The notes beneath the pieces were generated by a model. That model was not told the origin of the DNA, made no database searches, and worked only from the letters and a program-made list of their open reading frames with translations. Shown piece after piece: positions 43,139 to 51,409 of a stretch of DNA of 64,000 bases. Numbering within the stretch: the first letter of the stretch is position 1; every line of letters starts with the position of its first letter. The DNA is from Bradyrhizobium sp. CCH5-F6 (lineage in GTDB: Bacteria; Pseudomonadota; Alphaproteobacteria; Rhizobiales; Xanthobacteraceae): assembly GCF_001556045.1 (NCBI RefSeq), contig NZ_LSIC01000078.1, positions 1 to 64,000 of the forward strand, written 5' to 3'. The position numbers and the translations under genes were made by a program.

Positions 43139-43981
43139 ATGCGTGTCTGGTTCATCACGGGGGCGTCTCGCGGATTTGGGGCGTTGATCGCCGAAGCAGC
43201 CCTCAAGGCAGGCGACGCGGTGGTCGCCACCGCGCGCGATACCTCCACCGTCACCGCTCGGCTCGGCAGTCACAAGCGGCTGCTCGCGACCCGGCTCGAC
43301 GTCACCAGCGAGGCGGAAGCGCACGAGGCCGCGGGCCTGGCAGTCAAGCGCTTCGGCCGCATCGACATCCTCGTCAACAATGCCGGCTATGGCCTCTTGG
43401 GCGCGATCGAGGAAGCCAGCGACGCAGAGACGCGCAAGCTGTTCGGCACCAACGTGTTCGGACTCCTCAGCGTCACCCGCGCCGTGCTGCCGCATATGCG
43501 CCGACAGCGATTCGGCCACGTCATCAACATCTCGTCGGTCGGCGGCTACACCGGCTATCCCGGCTGGGGTGTCTATGGCGCGACCAAATTCGCCGTCGAG
43601 GGACTCAGCGAAGCATTGGCCAGCGAAGTCGCGCCACTCGGCATCAAGGTCACCGTGGTCGAGCCGGGTTTCTTCCGCACCGACTTCCTCGACGAGACCT
43701 CGCTGTCGCGCACCGCGCAGGTGATCGACGACTATCACGAGAGCGTCGGCAAGACCCGCGCGCACGCGGCTGACGTGAACCACGCCCAGCGCGGTGATCC
43801 GCGCAAGCTGGCGCAGTCCTTCTTGAAGCTGGCTGATGCCAAGAACCCGCCGCTGCGGCTGCCGCTCGGCAGCGACACGGTCGAGCGGATCGAGGCGAAG
43901 AACGCGTTCGTTGCGAAAGAGCTGGCGGAGTGGCTGGCGGTCGCGACTTCGACCGACTTTACCGACAACGATGCCGCATAA
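43139..43981 (+). CDS. Short-chain dehydrogenase/reductase
   Basis: A 280-residue SDR. The cofactor site is ITGASRGFGALIAE, NNAGYG follows strand beta-4, and the catalytic set NISSVGGYTGYPGWGVYGATK is intact (Ser, Tyr, Lys). The C-terminal extension, with MBL-independent AKNPPLRLPLGSD, marks the subgroup often annotated as retinol dehydrogenase-like or oxidoreductase. Divergent from the LysR regulator and probably controlled by it. The substrate is unknown. Confidence 0.92.
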   Translation: MRVWFITGASRGFGALIAEAALKAGDAVVATARDTSTVTARLGSHKRLLATRLDVTSEAEAHEAAGLAVKRFGRIDILVNNAGYGLLGAIEEASDAETRKLFGTNVFGLLSVTRAVLPHMRRQRFGHVINISSVGGYTGYPGWGVYGATKFAVEGLSEALASEVAPLGIKVTVVEPGFFRTDFLDETSLSRTAQVIDDYHESVGKTRAHAADVNHAQRGDPRKLAQSFLKLADAKNPPLRLPLGSDTVERIEAKNAFVAKELAEWLAVATSTDFTDNDAA

Positions 43982-43985
43982 GGAC

Positions 43986-44020
43986 AAAAAAATACCCGGC
44001 TCTGGCTTGGCCAGGCCGGG
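43986..44020 (-). terminator. Rho-independent terminator of the GNAT gene
   Basis: The stem CCCGGC / GCCGGG encloses CTGGC-TTG-GCCAG. Reading leftward it is followed by TATTTTTTT. It begins 12 bases after the GNAT stop codon on the minus strand. The convergent SDR ends just beyond it and may use the hairpin without a T tract. Confidence 0.85.
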
Positions 44021-44031
44021 CTGCAGTGGTG

Positions 44032-44655
44032 TCAGGCCGTGGCTGAGGGGCTGACGGCCTGACGGGAAAGGGCGGCGAGGCGCCAGCTCGCGCAGGGAAT
44101 GTCTCTCGGCGCGACGCTGATCTCCTTGTCGAAACGCACCAGCTTCCAGTCGTCGGGATGATTGACGAAGGAGAAGCCGGATTTGCGCGCGAGCGAGACC
44201 ATGGCTTCGTTGGAGCGCAGCGTGTCGCCGAACACGTGCTCGGCTCGAAGCGCGGCCGCGCGACATTCGAGGTTCTTCAAGAGCGCGGAGGCAATGCCGT
44301 GGCCTTGCCAGCGGTCGCCAACCGAGAGGCCGAACTCGACTGTCGCGGTTTCGGCCTGGAGCGCATAGCGCATTTCGGCGACGATCGTTTCGAAGCCGTC
44401 GACCGTCATGGTCGCGACCACCGTGAAGCGCTCGCGCTCGCCGACTTCGAGGAAATCGTGCAGCAGCCCCTCGGGTAGCTCGCTGATCGCGCCGAAGAAC
44501 CGGTTGTAGCGGGAGCGGCTCGAGAGCGAGCGGAAATAGTGCTGGAGTTCATCGATATCGCGCGGCTCGACGAAGCGAACGTTGAGCACCGTTCCGTCGC
44601 GGGTGCGCAGGCTATCCGAATGTTGCTTCAGGTCTTCGAGGCGAAGGATGCTCAT
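44032..44655 (-). CDS. GNAT-family N-acetyltransferase
   Basis: A 207-residue protein with an acetyl-CoA-binding motif A (VGDRWQGHGIASALLKNLE) and flanking strands typical of GNAT enzymes. The N-terminal region (TVLNVRFVEPRDIDELQHYF) resembles the stand-alone counterpart of the acetyltransferase domain fused to protein lysine acetyltransferases of the Pat type. The acetylated target is unknown. The gene follows the small DUF1127 gene by 68 bases on the same strand and ends in a strong terminator. Confidence 0.88.
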   Translation of the reverse strand: MSILRLEDLKQHSDSLRTRDGTVLNVRFVEPRDIDELQHYFRSLSSRSRYNRFFGAISELPEGLLHDFLEVGERERFTVVATMTVDGFETIVAEMRYALQAETATVEFGLSVGDRWQGHGIASALLKNLECRAAALRAEHVFGDTLRSNEAMVSLARKSGFSFVNHPDDWKLVRFDKEISVAPRDIPCASWRLAALSRQAVSPSATA

Positions 44656-44723
44656 GACACATGCCGTGCGGAAGAGGGACCGCCGGCGCCCCTGTGGTCA
44701 GGCAGCGCCGGCCTGGCGGCCAA

Positions 44724-44927
44724 TCAGGCCCGCCAGAAGGGTTTGTCGGCCTCGTAGGCAACGTCCGTCCAGGACAGCCCGACGTCCTGAAGGTCTCGCG
44801 CCGTCCAGTTGGTCAGCTCGCGCCTGGTGCGGTAGCGCTCGTGCCAGACGTGAAGCGTCTCGCCGATCTGCTCGATCAGGCCAGGCACATGATGATTTGT
44901 CATCGAATTGTCAGTCAAAGTGGACAT
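44724..44927 (-). CDS. DUF1127 small protein
   Basis: A 67-residue protein with the DUF1127 core RRELTNWTARDLQDVGLSW near the C-terminus and an aromatic tail (KPFWRA). In Rhizobiales and Rhodobacter such small Arg-rich proteins affect RNA turnover, phosphate use or stress responses. A strong AGGAGCTGAAA ribosome site precedes the ATG at 44927. It lies divergently from a GcvA-like LysR gene, which may regulate it. Confidence 0.85.
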   Translation of the reverse strand: MSTLTDNSMTNHHVPGLIEQIGETLHVWHERYRTRRELTNWTARDLQDVGLSWTDVAYEADKPFWRA

Positions 44928-45037
44928 TTTCAGCTCCTGGAGCTAGGGTTGCTGCCAATATCTGCTTCCTTGTGCGTTGCGACAAACGACAATTTGTACC
45001 TTTTCGCATGAATTAACGTCATGTATCCTGCTGCCAG

Positions 45038-45937
45038 ATGACTGCCAGATTGCCCTCCCTGAACGGCTTGCGGGCGTTCGAGGCCGCCGCGCGCCATCTC
45101 AGCTTCACGCTGGCAGCCAGCGAGCTGAACGTGACCCAGACTGCGATCAGCCATCAGATCCGCAGGCTGGAGGAAGAGCTCGGCATCCGCCTGTTCATCC
45201 GGCAGAACCGCGCACTGGCGCTGACGCCGGAGGCGCGCGACTACCTCCCAGGCGTCCGCGCCGCCTTCAACGACCTCCGGCTCGCCACCGATCGCCTGCT
45301 GCGCAAAGAGGACGACAAGGTGCTGACCGTGTCGACGCTGGCCTCGCTCGCGGCAAAATGGTTGTTGCCGCGGCTGACCGATTTCCAGGAGCAGCATCCC
45401 GGCATCGACGTGCGTATCACCACCTCGACCGGCCTGGTCGACTTCCAGCGCGACAATGTCGATGCCGCGATCCGCTATGGCCGCGGCCAGTGGCCGGGCG
45501 TGCGCGCCGACTGGCTGATGGCGGACGAGCTGTTTCCGGTGTGCAGTCCGTCACTGCTGCGCGCCGACAAGCCGCTGCGCCGGCCTGAGGATCTCCGCAA
45601 CCATCCGCTGCTGCACACCTCGAACACCAACAGCGACGACTGGCGGCTGTGGCTGACCGCGGCGGGCCTGCCCGTCGATATCGCGAGACAGCCCGGCATC
45701 ACCTTCGACATGATCTTCATGACCATCCAGGCCGCGATCGACGGCATCGGCGTGGCGATGGGACGGACCTCCTACGTGCAGGACGACATCGCCAAGGGCC
45801 GCCTCGTCGTCCCCTTCAAGATCGCGCTGCCGGCCGATGCCGGGTTCTACCTGGTCGCACCGGAAGGCCGCCGTGAGGCGCCGAAGCTTGCGGCCTTCCG
45901 GCAATGGATCGTCGCTGCAACGCAAAATAAAGGCTGA
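45038..45937 (+). CDS. LysR-family regulator, GcvA-like
   Basis: The 299-residue product has the GcvA-type N-terminus LPSLNGLRAFEAAARHLSF, HTH region ASELNVTQTAISHQIRRLEE and LFIRQNRALALTPEARDYLP, and an effector domain beginning LTVSTLASLAAKWLLPRL. GcvA in enterobacteria controls glycine cleavage genes; many paralogues control other metabolism, and none of the gcv genes is here. Divergent from the DUF1127/GNAT pair. A weak palindrome ACAAA-N6-TTTGT (44982-44997) lies between them. Confidence 0.92.
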   Translation: MTARLPSLNGLRAFEAAARHLSFTLAASELNVTQTAISHQIRRLEEELGIRLFIRQNRALALTPEARDYLPGVRAAFNDLRLATDRLLRKEDDKVLTVSTLASLAAKWLLPRLTDFQEQHPGIDVRITTSTGLVDFQRDNVDAAIRYGRGQWPGVRADWLMADELFPVCSPSLLRADKPLRRPEDLRNHPLLHTSNTNSDDWRLWLTAAGLPVDIARQPGITFDMIFMTIQAAIDGIGVAMGRTSYVQDDIAKGRLVVPFKIALPADAGFYLVAPEGRREAPKLAAFRQWIVAATQNKG

Positions 45938-46082
45938 AAAATCAGCAGCTTCCTCCCCAAAACCGGTTGACTCGCCCCGCCCCGCGCGAGAAGGGGTATG
46001 ACAGATTGTCGCAGCATCAATCTGTCGCCTTGCCGTGAAATGGATTCCGGCCCGGCCGCGTCTTTCGAAAGGGAGCAACGTC

Positions 46083-47411
46083 ATGGCTGGAACAGCCGCC
46101 TCAACCAATCCGCCCGCAATCAAGTCGCGCGTCGGCGCGATCCTGCGCGCCACATCAGGCAATTTCCTCGAACAGTTCGACTTCTTCCTGTTCGGCTTCT
46201 ATGCCACCGCGATCGGCAAGGCGTTCTTCCCCTCCACCGACGAGACCGCGTCGCTGCTCAACACCTTCGGCGTGTTCTGGCTCGGCGCCTTGATGCGACC
46301 CGTCGGCGCCATCGTGCTGGGTGCCTATATCGACCGCATCGGCCGCCGCCAGGGCCTGATCGTCACGCTCGGCATCATGGCCTTCGGCACGATCGTCATC
46401 GCGTTCTGCCCGAGCTACGCAACCATCGGCATCGCGGCGCCGATCATCGTGCTGATCGGCCGCCTGCTGCAAGGCTTCTCGGCCGGCGTCGAGCTCGGCG
46501 GCGTGTCGGTATATCTTGCGGAGATCGCGACGCCGGGCAATCGCGGCTTCTACACTTCGTTCCAGTCGTCGAGCCAGCAGGTCGCGATCTTCGTGGCCTC
46601 GATCCTCGGCTACATCCTCTCCGAGGTGATGCCCGCCGACACCGTGGCCGCCTGGGGCTGGCGCATCCCGTTCTTCGTGGGATGCCTGATCATTCCGCTG
46701 ATCTTCCTCCTGCGGCGAACGCTGGAGGAGACGCCGGCCTTCCTCGCCATGAAGAAGCATCCGACCGCGAGCGAGGTGTTCGCCTCCGCACTCGCCAACT
46801 GGCGCATCGTCGTTCTCGGCATGATGATCGCGATCCTGACCACGACGACTTTCTACTTCGTCACCGTGTACACGCCGACCTTCGGCAAGACCGTGCTGAA
46901 GCTGTCGACGCATGACGCGCTGCTGGTCACGCTGCTCGTCGCGGTGGCCAACTTCATCTGGAATCCGGTCGGCGGCGCGCTCTCCGATCGCATTGGCCGC
47001 AAGCCGGTGCTGATCGCGATCGCCTGCCTGTCGCTGGTGACCGCCTATCCGGCATTGCACTGGCTGGTGGCGGCGCCGACCTTCGGCAAGCTGCTCGCGG
47101 TCGAGATGATGTTCTCGTTCTATTTCGGCGTCTACAGCGGCACCATGTTGGGTGCCCTCGTCGAGATCGTGCCGGCGCATGTGCGCACCACCTGCTTCTC
47201 GCTGGCGTTCGCGCTCGCCGCCGCCCTGTTCGGCACCTTCACGCCGTTCGCCTCGACCTGGCTGATCGAGCGGACCGGGGACAAGGCCTCGCCCGGCTAC
47301 TGGCTGATGTTCGCCGCCCTGCTCGGCATCATCGCGGCCTCGACGGTGTATCGCGGCGGCAAGGCGGTGCCGGCATATGACGCGGTGCCGGAGCCGGTCG
47401 CGGGGCGTTGA
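46083..47411 (+). CDS. MFS metabolite:proton symporter (citrate/tricarballylate transporter type)
   Basis: A 442-residue twelve-helix carrier of the metabolite:H+ symporter group. Helix 1 is [19 protein letters not shown]. The MFS loop signature is [13 protein letters not shown] after helix 2, with the repeat [10 protein letters not shown] after helix 8, and [14 protein letters not shown] is present. It most resembles citrate, tricarballylate and alpha-ketoglutarate importers. GGGAGCAACGTC precedes the ATG at 46083. The amidohydrolase/Rieske operon lies convergently downstream and might act on its substrate. Confidence 0.9.
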   Translation: MAGTAASTNPPAIKSRVGAILRATSGNFLEQFDFFLFGFYATAIGKAFFPSTDETASLLNTFGVFWLGALMRPVGAIVLGAYIDRIGRRQGLIVTLGIMAFGTIVIAFCPSYATIGIAAPIIVLIGRLLQGFSAGVELGGVSVYLAEIATPGNRGFYTSFQSSSQQVAIFVASILGYILSEVMPADTVAAWGWRIPFFVGCLIIPLIFLLRRTLEETPAFLAMKKHPTASEVFASALANWRIVVLGMMIAILTTTTFYFVTVYTPTFGKTVLKLSTHDALLVTLLVAVANFIWNPVGGALSDRIGRKPVLIAIACLSLVTAYPALHWLVAAPTFGKLLAVEMMFSFYFGVYSGTMLGALVEIVPAHVRTTCFSLAFALAAALFGTFTPFASTWLIERTGDKASPGYWLMFAALLGIIAASTVYRGGKAVPAYDAVPEPVAGR

Positions 47412-47438
47412 ACATCGTTTCGGGCGCGCACTCTCTTC

Positions 47439-47580
47439 ACCTCTCCCCGCTTGCGGGGAGAGGTCGAATTCGATCGCAGATCGAATTCGGGTGAGGGGTA
47501 CAGGTCTCTCGACGATCCCACGTGCGGAGAGAGGCCCCTCACCCCAGCCCTCTCCCCGTAAGAACGGGGCGAGGGGGCGC
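47439..47580. repeat. Composite palindromic repeat (CCTCTCCCCGCTTGCGGGGAGAGG type)
   Basis: A CCTCTCCCCGC hairpin, a GAATTCGATC hairpin and a mirrored CCCCTCACCCCAGCCCTC / GAGGGG segment follow each other between the convergent MFS and Rieske genes. It is the same family as the elements at 18937, 60409 and 62455. Confidence 0.85.
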
Positions 47581-47594
47581 ACTGATCGTGCCGC

Positions 47595-48008
47595 TTACAG
47601 CTCCACCACCACGTAGTCGCTCTCGATCCTGACCGGGATCGTCTCGGCGACATATGGCCCCTTCACCACGCTCGCGCCCGGCTCGACATGGGCCGGATAG
47701 GCCTTCACGCGGAAGCGGCGGGGGTCGCAGTAGGATTGGCCGGTGCGGATGTCGAATTCCCAGCCGTGCCAGGGGCAGCGGATGATCTCGCCGAGCTTCG
47801 TGTATTCGATCTCGCCGGGATTGTTCGATTGTGCGAGCCCGATCAGCGGCCCCTCGCACAGCGCCGCACCCTGATGCGGACAGCGGTTCATCAGGCCGAA
47901 ATACTCGCCCTTGATGTTGAAGACCGCGATCGGCCGCCCGTCGATCTCCAGGAATTTTCGCGTGCCCGGCGGAAGCTCATCGACCGCGGCAATGACATGT
48001 CGGGCCAT
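47595..48008 (-). CDS. Rieske [2Fe-2S] ferredoxin-like protein
   Basis: A 137-residue small Rieske protein with CPHQGAALCEG and CPWHGWEFDIRTG, giving the two Cys and two His ligands (CxH...CxxH). It lacks an oxygenase catalytic domain, so it would pass electrons as the ferredoxin of a dioxygenase or nitrite-reductase-like system. The insert between the ligand pairs is longer than in NdoA-type ferredoxins. The ATG at 48008 is chosen over the long upstream extension. It follows the two amidohydrolase genes on the same strand with a 52-base gap. Confidence 0.9.
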   Translation of the reverse strand: MARHVIAAVDELPPGTRKFLEIDGRPIAVFNIKGEYFGLMNRCPHQGAALCEGPLIGLAQSNNPGEIEYTKLGEIIRCPWHGWEFDIRTGQSYCDPRRFRVKAYPAHVEPGASVVKGPYVAETIPVRIESDYVVVEL

Positions 48009-48060
48009 GCCTATGTCTTCCGCATGATCTGATCGGAAAACCGCTTCACACTTTTCCGGA

Positions 48061-49173
48061 TCATGCGGTGATCCCGTAAAGCTTCTTGGCGTTGCCGAGA
48101 TAGAACGCCTCGCGATTGGCCTCGCTGACGCCCGCCGGCAAGACACGCGACGGCTCATCGTAATCCCAATGCGGATAATCGGTCGCGAACAGGAGCCGGT
48201 CCCAGCCGATCCATTTGATGACGTCGAACAGATCCTCGCGCCGCTCCGGATCCTCCATCGGCTGCGTCGTCCACCACACCTGCTCGCGGATGTACTCCGA
48301 CGGCGGCCGCTTCACATGCGGCACCTCGCTCCTCAGCCGCTGCCAGACCTTGTCCAGCCGCCACGCCAGCGACGGCGCCCAGCCGAAGCCGGCCTCGATC
48401 ATCACCATTTTCAGTTTCGGGAAGCGCTCGAACACGCCTTCCAGCACGAGGCTCGCCAGCGCCGATTGCTGGCATTGCGAGTGGCCCACCATCTCCTCGA
48501 TGTAATAGGACGGCCAGCCCGAGGGCGTGATCGGGTTGCCGCCGAAGCCGAAGGCATGGACGCCGACGGGAAGGCCGGCCTCTTCCGCGGCTTGGTAGAT
48601 CGGCCAATAACGGCGCTGGCCGAGCGGCTCGACATTGCGGCTGAGCAACAGCACCTGCACGAAGTTCTTGTCGCCGGCGCGCTCGCGGATTTCGGCGGCG
48701 GCCGACAGCCCGTCCTCATTGCCAACGACGATGGACGCTTTCAGCCGCTTGTCCTTGGAGGTCCATTTGTCGATCTGCCAGTCGTTGATCGCCGAGCATA
48801 AGGCCGCCGAAAGCTCGTGATTGCGGATGCCCTGCCCGGTGTTGAGCGGATTGAGCACGCCGAGCTGCACGTTGTTGGGATCGAGCAGCTGCTTCTGCAT
48901 GAAAGACAGCGAGGAGCCCTGCGGGCCGCCCTCCGGCGGATAGGCATCGCGGCGCGAGGCGTTGGGCTGCGCCTTCGGATAGGGCGGGCCTTCCATCATG
49001 CCCTGATAGGCATGGACACCATAGACTTCGAGGTGATGCTGCCAGCGTTTGGCGAGGTAGGGATAGAGCTCGGTACGGGTGGCGCGTGCCGGATGGATGT
49101 CGCAGTCCGCGATCGCGGTTTTGACGGTCAGCGGGGAAGCGGCTTCCTGGCTCTCGCGGAACTGGATATTCAT
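48061..49173 (-). CDS. Amidohydrolase-2 family metal-dependent hydrolase/decarboxylase (copy B)
   Basis: A 370-residue TIM-barrel enzyme of the ACMSD-like amidohydrolase family. Metal-site motifs are DCDIHPA at the N-terminus, the His in LPVGVHAFG and the Asp in LLFATDYPHWDYD. Members decarboxylate or hydrolyse aromatic-derived acids with a single divalent metal. It is a paralogue of the next gene upstream (49199) and starts 25 bases after it. Together they form an operon with the Rieske protein. Confidence 0.88.
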   Translation of the reverse strand: MNIQFRESQEAASPLTVKTAIADCDIHPARATRTELYPYLAKRWQHHLEVYGVHAYQGMMEGPPYPKAQPNASRRDAYPPEGGPQGSSLSFMQKQLLDPNNVQLGVLNPLNTGQGIRNHELSAALCSAINDWQIDKWTSKDKRLKASIVVGNEDGLSAAAEIRERAGDKNFVQVLLLSRNVEPLGQRRYWPIYQAAEEAGLPVGVHAFGFGGNPITPSGWPSYYIEEMVGHSQCQQSALASLVLEGVFERFPKLKMVMIEAGFGWAPSLAWRLDKVWQRLRSEVPHVKRPPSEYIREQVWWTTQPMEDPERREDLFDVIKWIGWDRLLFATDYPHWDYDEPSRVLPAGVSEANREAFYLGNAKKLYGITA

Positions 49174-49198
49174 CGCCTTGCCTCCTTTGGCAGCGGGC

Positions 49199-50257
49199 TT
49201 ACGTCAGGCGGGGATAGGTTGCATACGGATTGTCGATCATGATCTTGCGCACGAGATCGGGGGACAGACCTTCGGGCAGCGCGTCCTGGCCGTCGAACTG
49301 CCAGTGCGGATAGTCGGTGGAGAATAGGACCAATTCGTCCGACTGCATATGATCAAACAGGCGAATTAATGTCTCGGCTTCCGGCGGCGCATCAAATGGC
49401 TGTAACGAGAAGCGGATGTTGCTGCGCACAATCTCCAGCGGCGCGCGATCGACCCATGGGGTCTCCATCCGCACCCCGCGCCAGAACTTGTGCAGGCGCC
49501 AGAGATAGGGTGCGATCCAGGAGACTCCGGACTCCAGCATCACCATTTTCAGGCGCGGATATTTGGCGAACACGCCCTCGACGATCAGGCTGGTGAGCTG
49601 GGTCTGGAAGGCCTGGGCCTGACCGACATAATCCTCGATGTGATAGGACCCCCACCCCACGGCGGTCGGCGGATTGTGATAGGCGGAACCGGCGTGGATT
49701 CCGACCGGCAGTTGCAGCCGTTCCGCGGCCTCATAGATCGGCCACAGCGCCCGCTTGCCGAGCGGCACGTCCCCCATCACCAGCATCAGAACCTGCACGA
49801 AGCGCTTGTCCGGCGCGCAGCGTTCGATCTCGGCGACCGCCTTCTCGACGCTTTGCGTGGGGATCACGATCGAGCCGCGCAGCCGCGCGTCGCGATCGAG
49901 CCATTCCTTCGCCAGCCAATCGTTCAGCGCGCGGCAAAAGGCGGCCTGCATGTCCTCGGAGAACACCATCTGCACGCCGTAGAGCGGGTTGCAGATGGCA
50001 TGCTTGAGCTGGAAGGGATCGAGCACATGGCGCTGCATGTCCGCCAGGCTTTCGCCCGGCTTGCCGGTCTCCGGACGCCAATCGGGCCGCGCCGTGATCG
50101 GCGACCTCTCGGGATAGGATTGCGAGACGAGGTCGACCATGCCGCGCGTCGTCACCTGATCGCGCCAGTAATCGTTCAGATAAGGCAGCAGGCTGGTCAG
50201 ATGCGGCACGGCCGGATGCACGTCGCAATCGATGCCGCCGGCGATCAGGGACGCCAT
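49199..50257 (-). CDS. Amidohydrolase-2 family metal-dependent hydrolase/decarboxylase (copy A)
   Basis: A 352-residue paralogue of copy B, with DCDVHPAVP, LPVGIHAGSAY and LVLFSTDYPHWQFD at the same positions. GGGAGACGTG supports the ATG at 50257 rather than 50308. It is the first gene of the amidohydrolase-amidohydrolase-Rieske operon. The two copies may form a heteromer or act on successive intermediates. The substrate is unknown. Confidence 0.88.
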   Translation of the reverse strand: MASLIAGGIDCDVHPAVPHLTSLLPYLNDYWRDQVTTRGMVDLVSQSYPERSPITARPDWRPETGKPGESLADMQRHVLDPFQLKHAICNPLYGVQMVFSEDMQAAFCRALNDWLAKEWLDRDARLRGSIVIPTQSVEKAVAEIERCAPDKRFVQVLMLVMGDVPLGKRALWPIYEAAERLQLPVGIHAGSAYHNPPTAVGWGSYHIEDYVGQAQAFQTQLTSLIVEGVFAKYPRLKMVMLESGVSWIAPYLWRLHKFWRGVRMETPWVDRAPLEIVRSNIRFSLQPFDAPPEAETLIRLFDHMQSDELVLFSTDYPHWQFDGQDALPEGLSPDLVRKIMIDNPYATYPRLT

Positions 50258-50400
50258 CACGTCTCCCTTCTCACGTTTCCTCGTCACGTCTTGTTCTGCA
50301 CCTGCCATTCAAGCAGGACTGCCCCGTGCCCGCAACTCGGCCAAGGCGGCCGGCATATGCTAGGAAGGCTGGGCTCGGTTGCGGGATGAGAGGTGCAGGA

Positions 50401-50883
50401 ATGAAAGAGCTCGTCGGCATTGCGGAACAGGTCGCCGCCAGACTGATCGCGCGCAAGCAGACCATTGCGGTGGCCGAATCCTCGGCCGGAGGCCTGATCT
50501 CGGCCAGCCTGCTCGCGGTGCCCGGCGCCTCCGCCTATTACCTCGGCGGTGCCGTGGTCTACACCCGCGATGCAAGGCGCGTGCTGATGGACATTTCGGA
50601 TGAGGGCATGAAGGGCTTTCGCTCCTCCTCGGAGCCCTATGCGCAATTGCTGGCCGAGCAGATGCGAACGCGCTTCAACAGCGACTGGGGCCTGTCCGAA
50701 ACCGGCGCAGCCGGCCCCAGCGGCAACCGCTACGGCGATGCCGCCGGCCATAGCTGCATGGCGGTGGCGGGACCCGTGCCCGAAGTGATGACGCTGGAGA
50801 CGGGTAGCAACGACCGGCTTGCGAACATGGAGGCGTTCGCGGCGGCGGCACTGAAGTTGCTGCTGAGGAAGCTGGAGGGGTGA
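50401..50883 (+). CDS. CinA C-terminal-domain protein (NMN amidohydrolase type)
   Basis: A 160-residue single-domain CinA/PncC-type protein. Motifs are VAESSAGGLISASL and SETGAAGPSGNRYGD, corresponding to the catalytic Ser and the nucleotide loop of nicotinamide-nucleotide deamidases. It would convert NMN to nicotinate mononucleotide in pyridine-nucleotide salvage. This branch lacks the usual TGIAGPGG spelling, so activity toward another amide is possible. GAGGTGCAGGA precedes the ATG at 50401. Confidence 0.82.
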   Translation: MKELVGIAEQVAARLIARKQTIAVAESSAGGLISASLLAVPGASAYYLGGAVVYTRDARRVLMDISDEGMKGFRSSSEPYAQLLAEQMRTRFNSDWGLSETGAAGPSGNRYGDAAGHSCMAVAGPVPEVMTLETGSNDRLANMEAFAAAALKLLLRKLEG

Positions 50884-50934
50884 CGCTGGTGCCGCAAGTG
50901 AGTGAGTAGAGACCGCCTCACCACCAACACCACT

Positions 50935-51036
50935 GTCATCGCCCGGCTTGACCGGGCGATCCAGTACTCCGAGACGGCAGTGATCGAAACGAGACGCCGC
51001 GGCGTACTGGATTCCCCGCCTTCGCGGGGAATGACG
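50935..51036. repeat. Palindromic intergenic repeat (GTCATCGCCCGGC type)
   Basis: TGTCATCGCCCGGCTTGACCGGGCGATCCAGTA pairs in part with TACTGGATTCCCCGCCTTCGCGGGGAATGACGG (given here in outline by its ends GTCAT and ATGAC). Two internal hairpins, CGCCCGG/CCGGGCG and CCCCGC/GCGGGG, are visible. It lies between the convergent CinA and DUF1488 genes. Confidence 0.82.
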
Positions 51037-51054
51037 GCAGAGAGTATGGCGACC

Positions 51055-51330
51055 TCACCGCCCCAAATGCCGCATGAAGATCCGCACCACATATCCCTGA
51101 AACCGCGGCGCTTCGTCGTAGAGGTCCGACGCAATGCGTTCGATGGTTTCGCGCAGCGACAAAAATTGTGCCTGGCGCGCGCTGCTCTCGGTGCCCTGCA
51201 TGCCCGCGAGCTCGTCCATGGCAGCGTCGCTGATCTGGCACTGCACGACCTCGCCATCGTTCAGCATGGTGAAGCGAAAGGCCAGACGTTCGAGATCATG
51301 GCCAATGATCTTGTCGCGCGTGAGCGGCAT
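51055..51330 (-). CDS. DUF1488 family hypothetical protein
   Basis: A 91-residue cytoplasmic protein beginning MPLTRDKIIGHDLERLAFRF, then MLNDGEVVQCQISDAAMDEL and ending in an alpha-helical FQGYVVRIFMRHLGR. This matches the small DUF1488 proteins of alphaproteobacteria, of unknown function. The ATG at 51330 is preferred; the ATG at 51363 adds 11 residues. It is on the same strand as, and 80 bases downstream of, the AMP nucleosidase gene. Confidence 0.75.
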   Translation of the reverse strand: MPLTRDKIIGHDLERLAFRFTMLNDGEVVQCQISDAAMDELAGMQGTESSARQAQFLSLRETIERIASDLYDEAPRFQGYVVRIFMRHLGR

Positions 51331-51409
51331 CAAGTCGTCCCGGTCGAGCCCCCCGCCGAACAATGCTGAAAATCGCCCCGCTTGTCAGCAGCAAAGGAGA
51401 GCTTTCTCC

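Noticed and set aside
47412..47594. Small genes within the GC-rich intergenic repeats
   Set aside because: The short frames here follow hairpin sequence found in several other gaps and lack ribosome sites.
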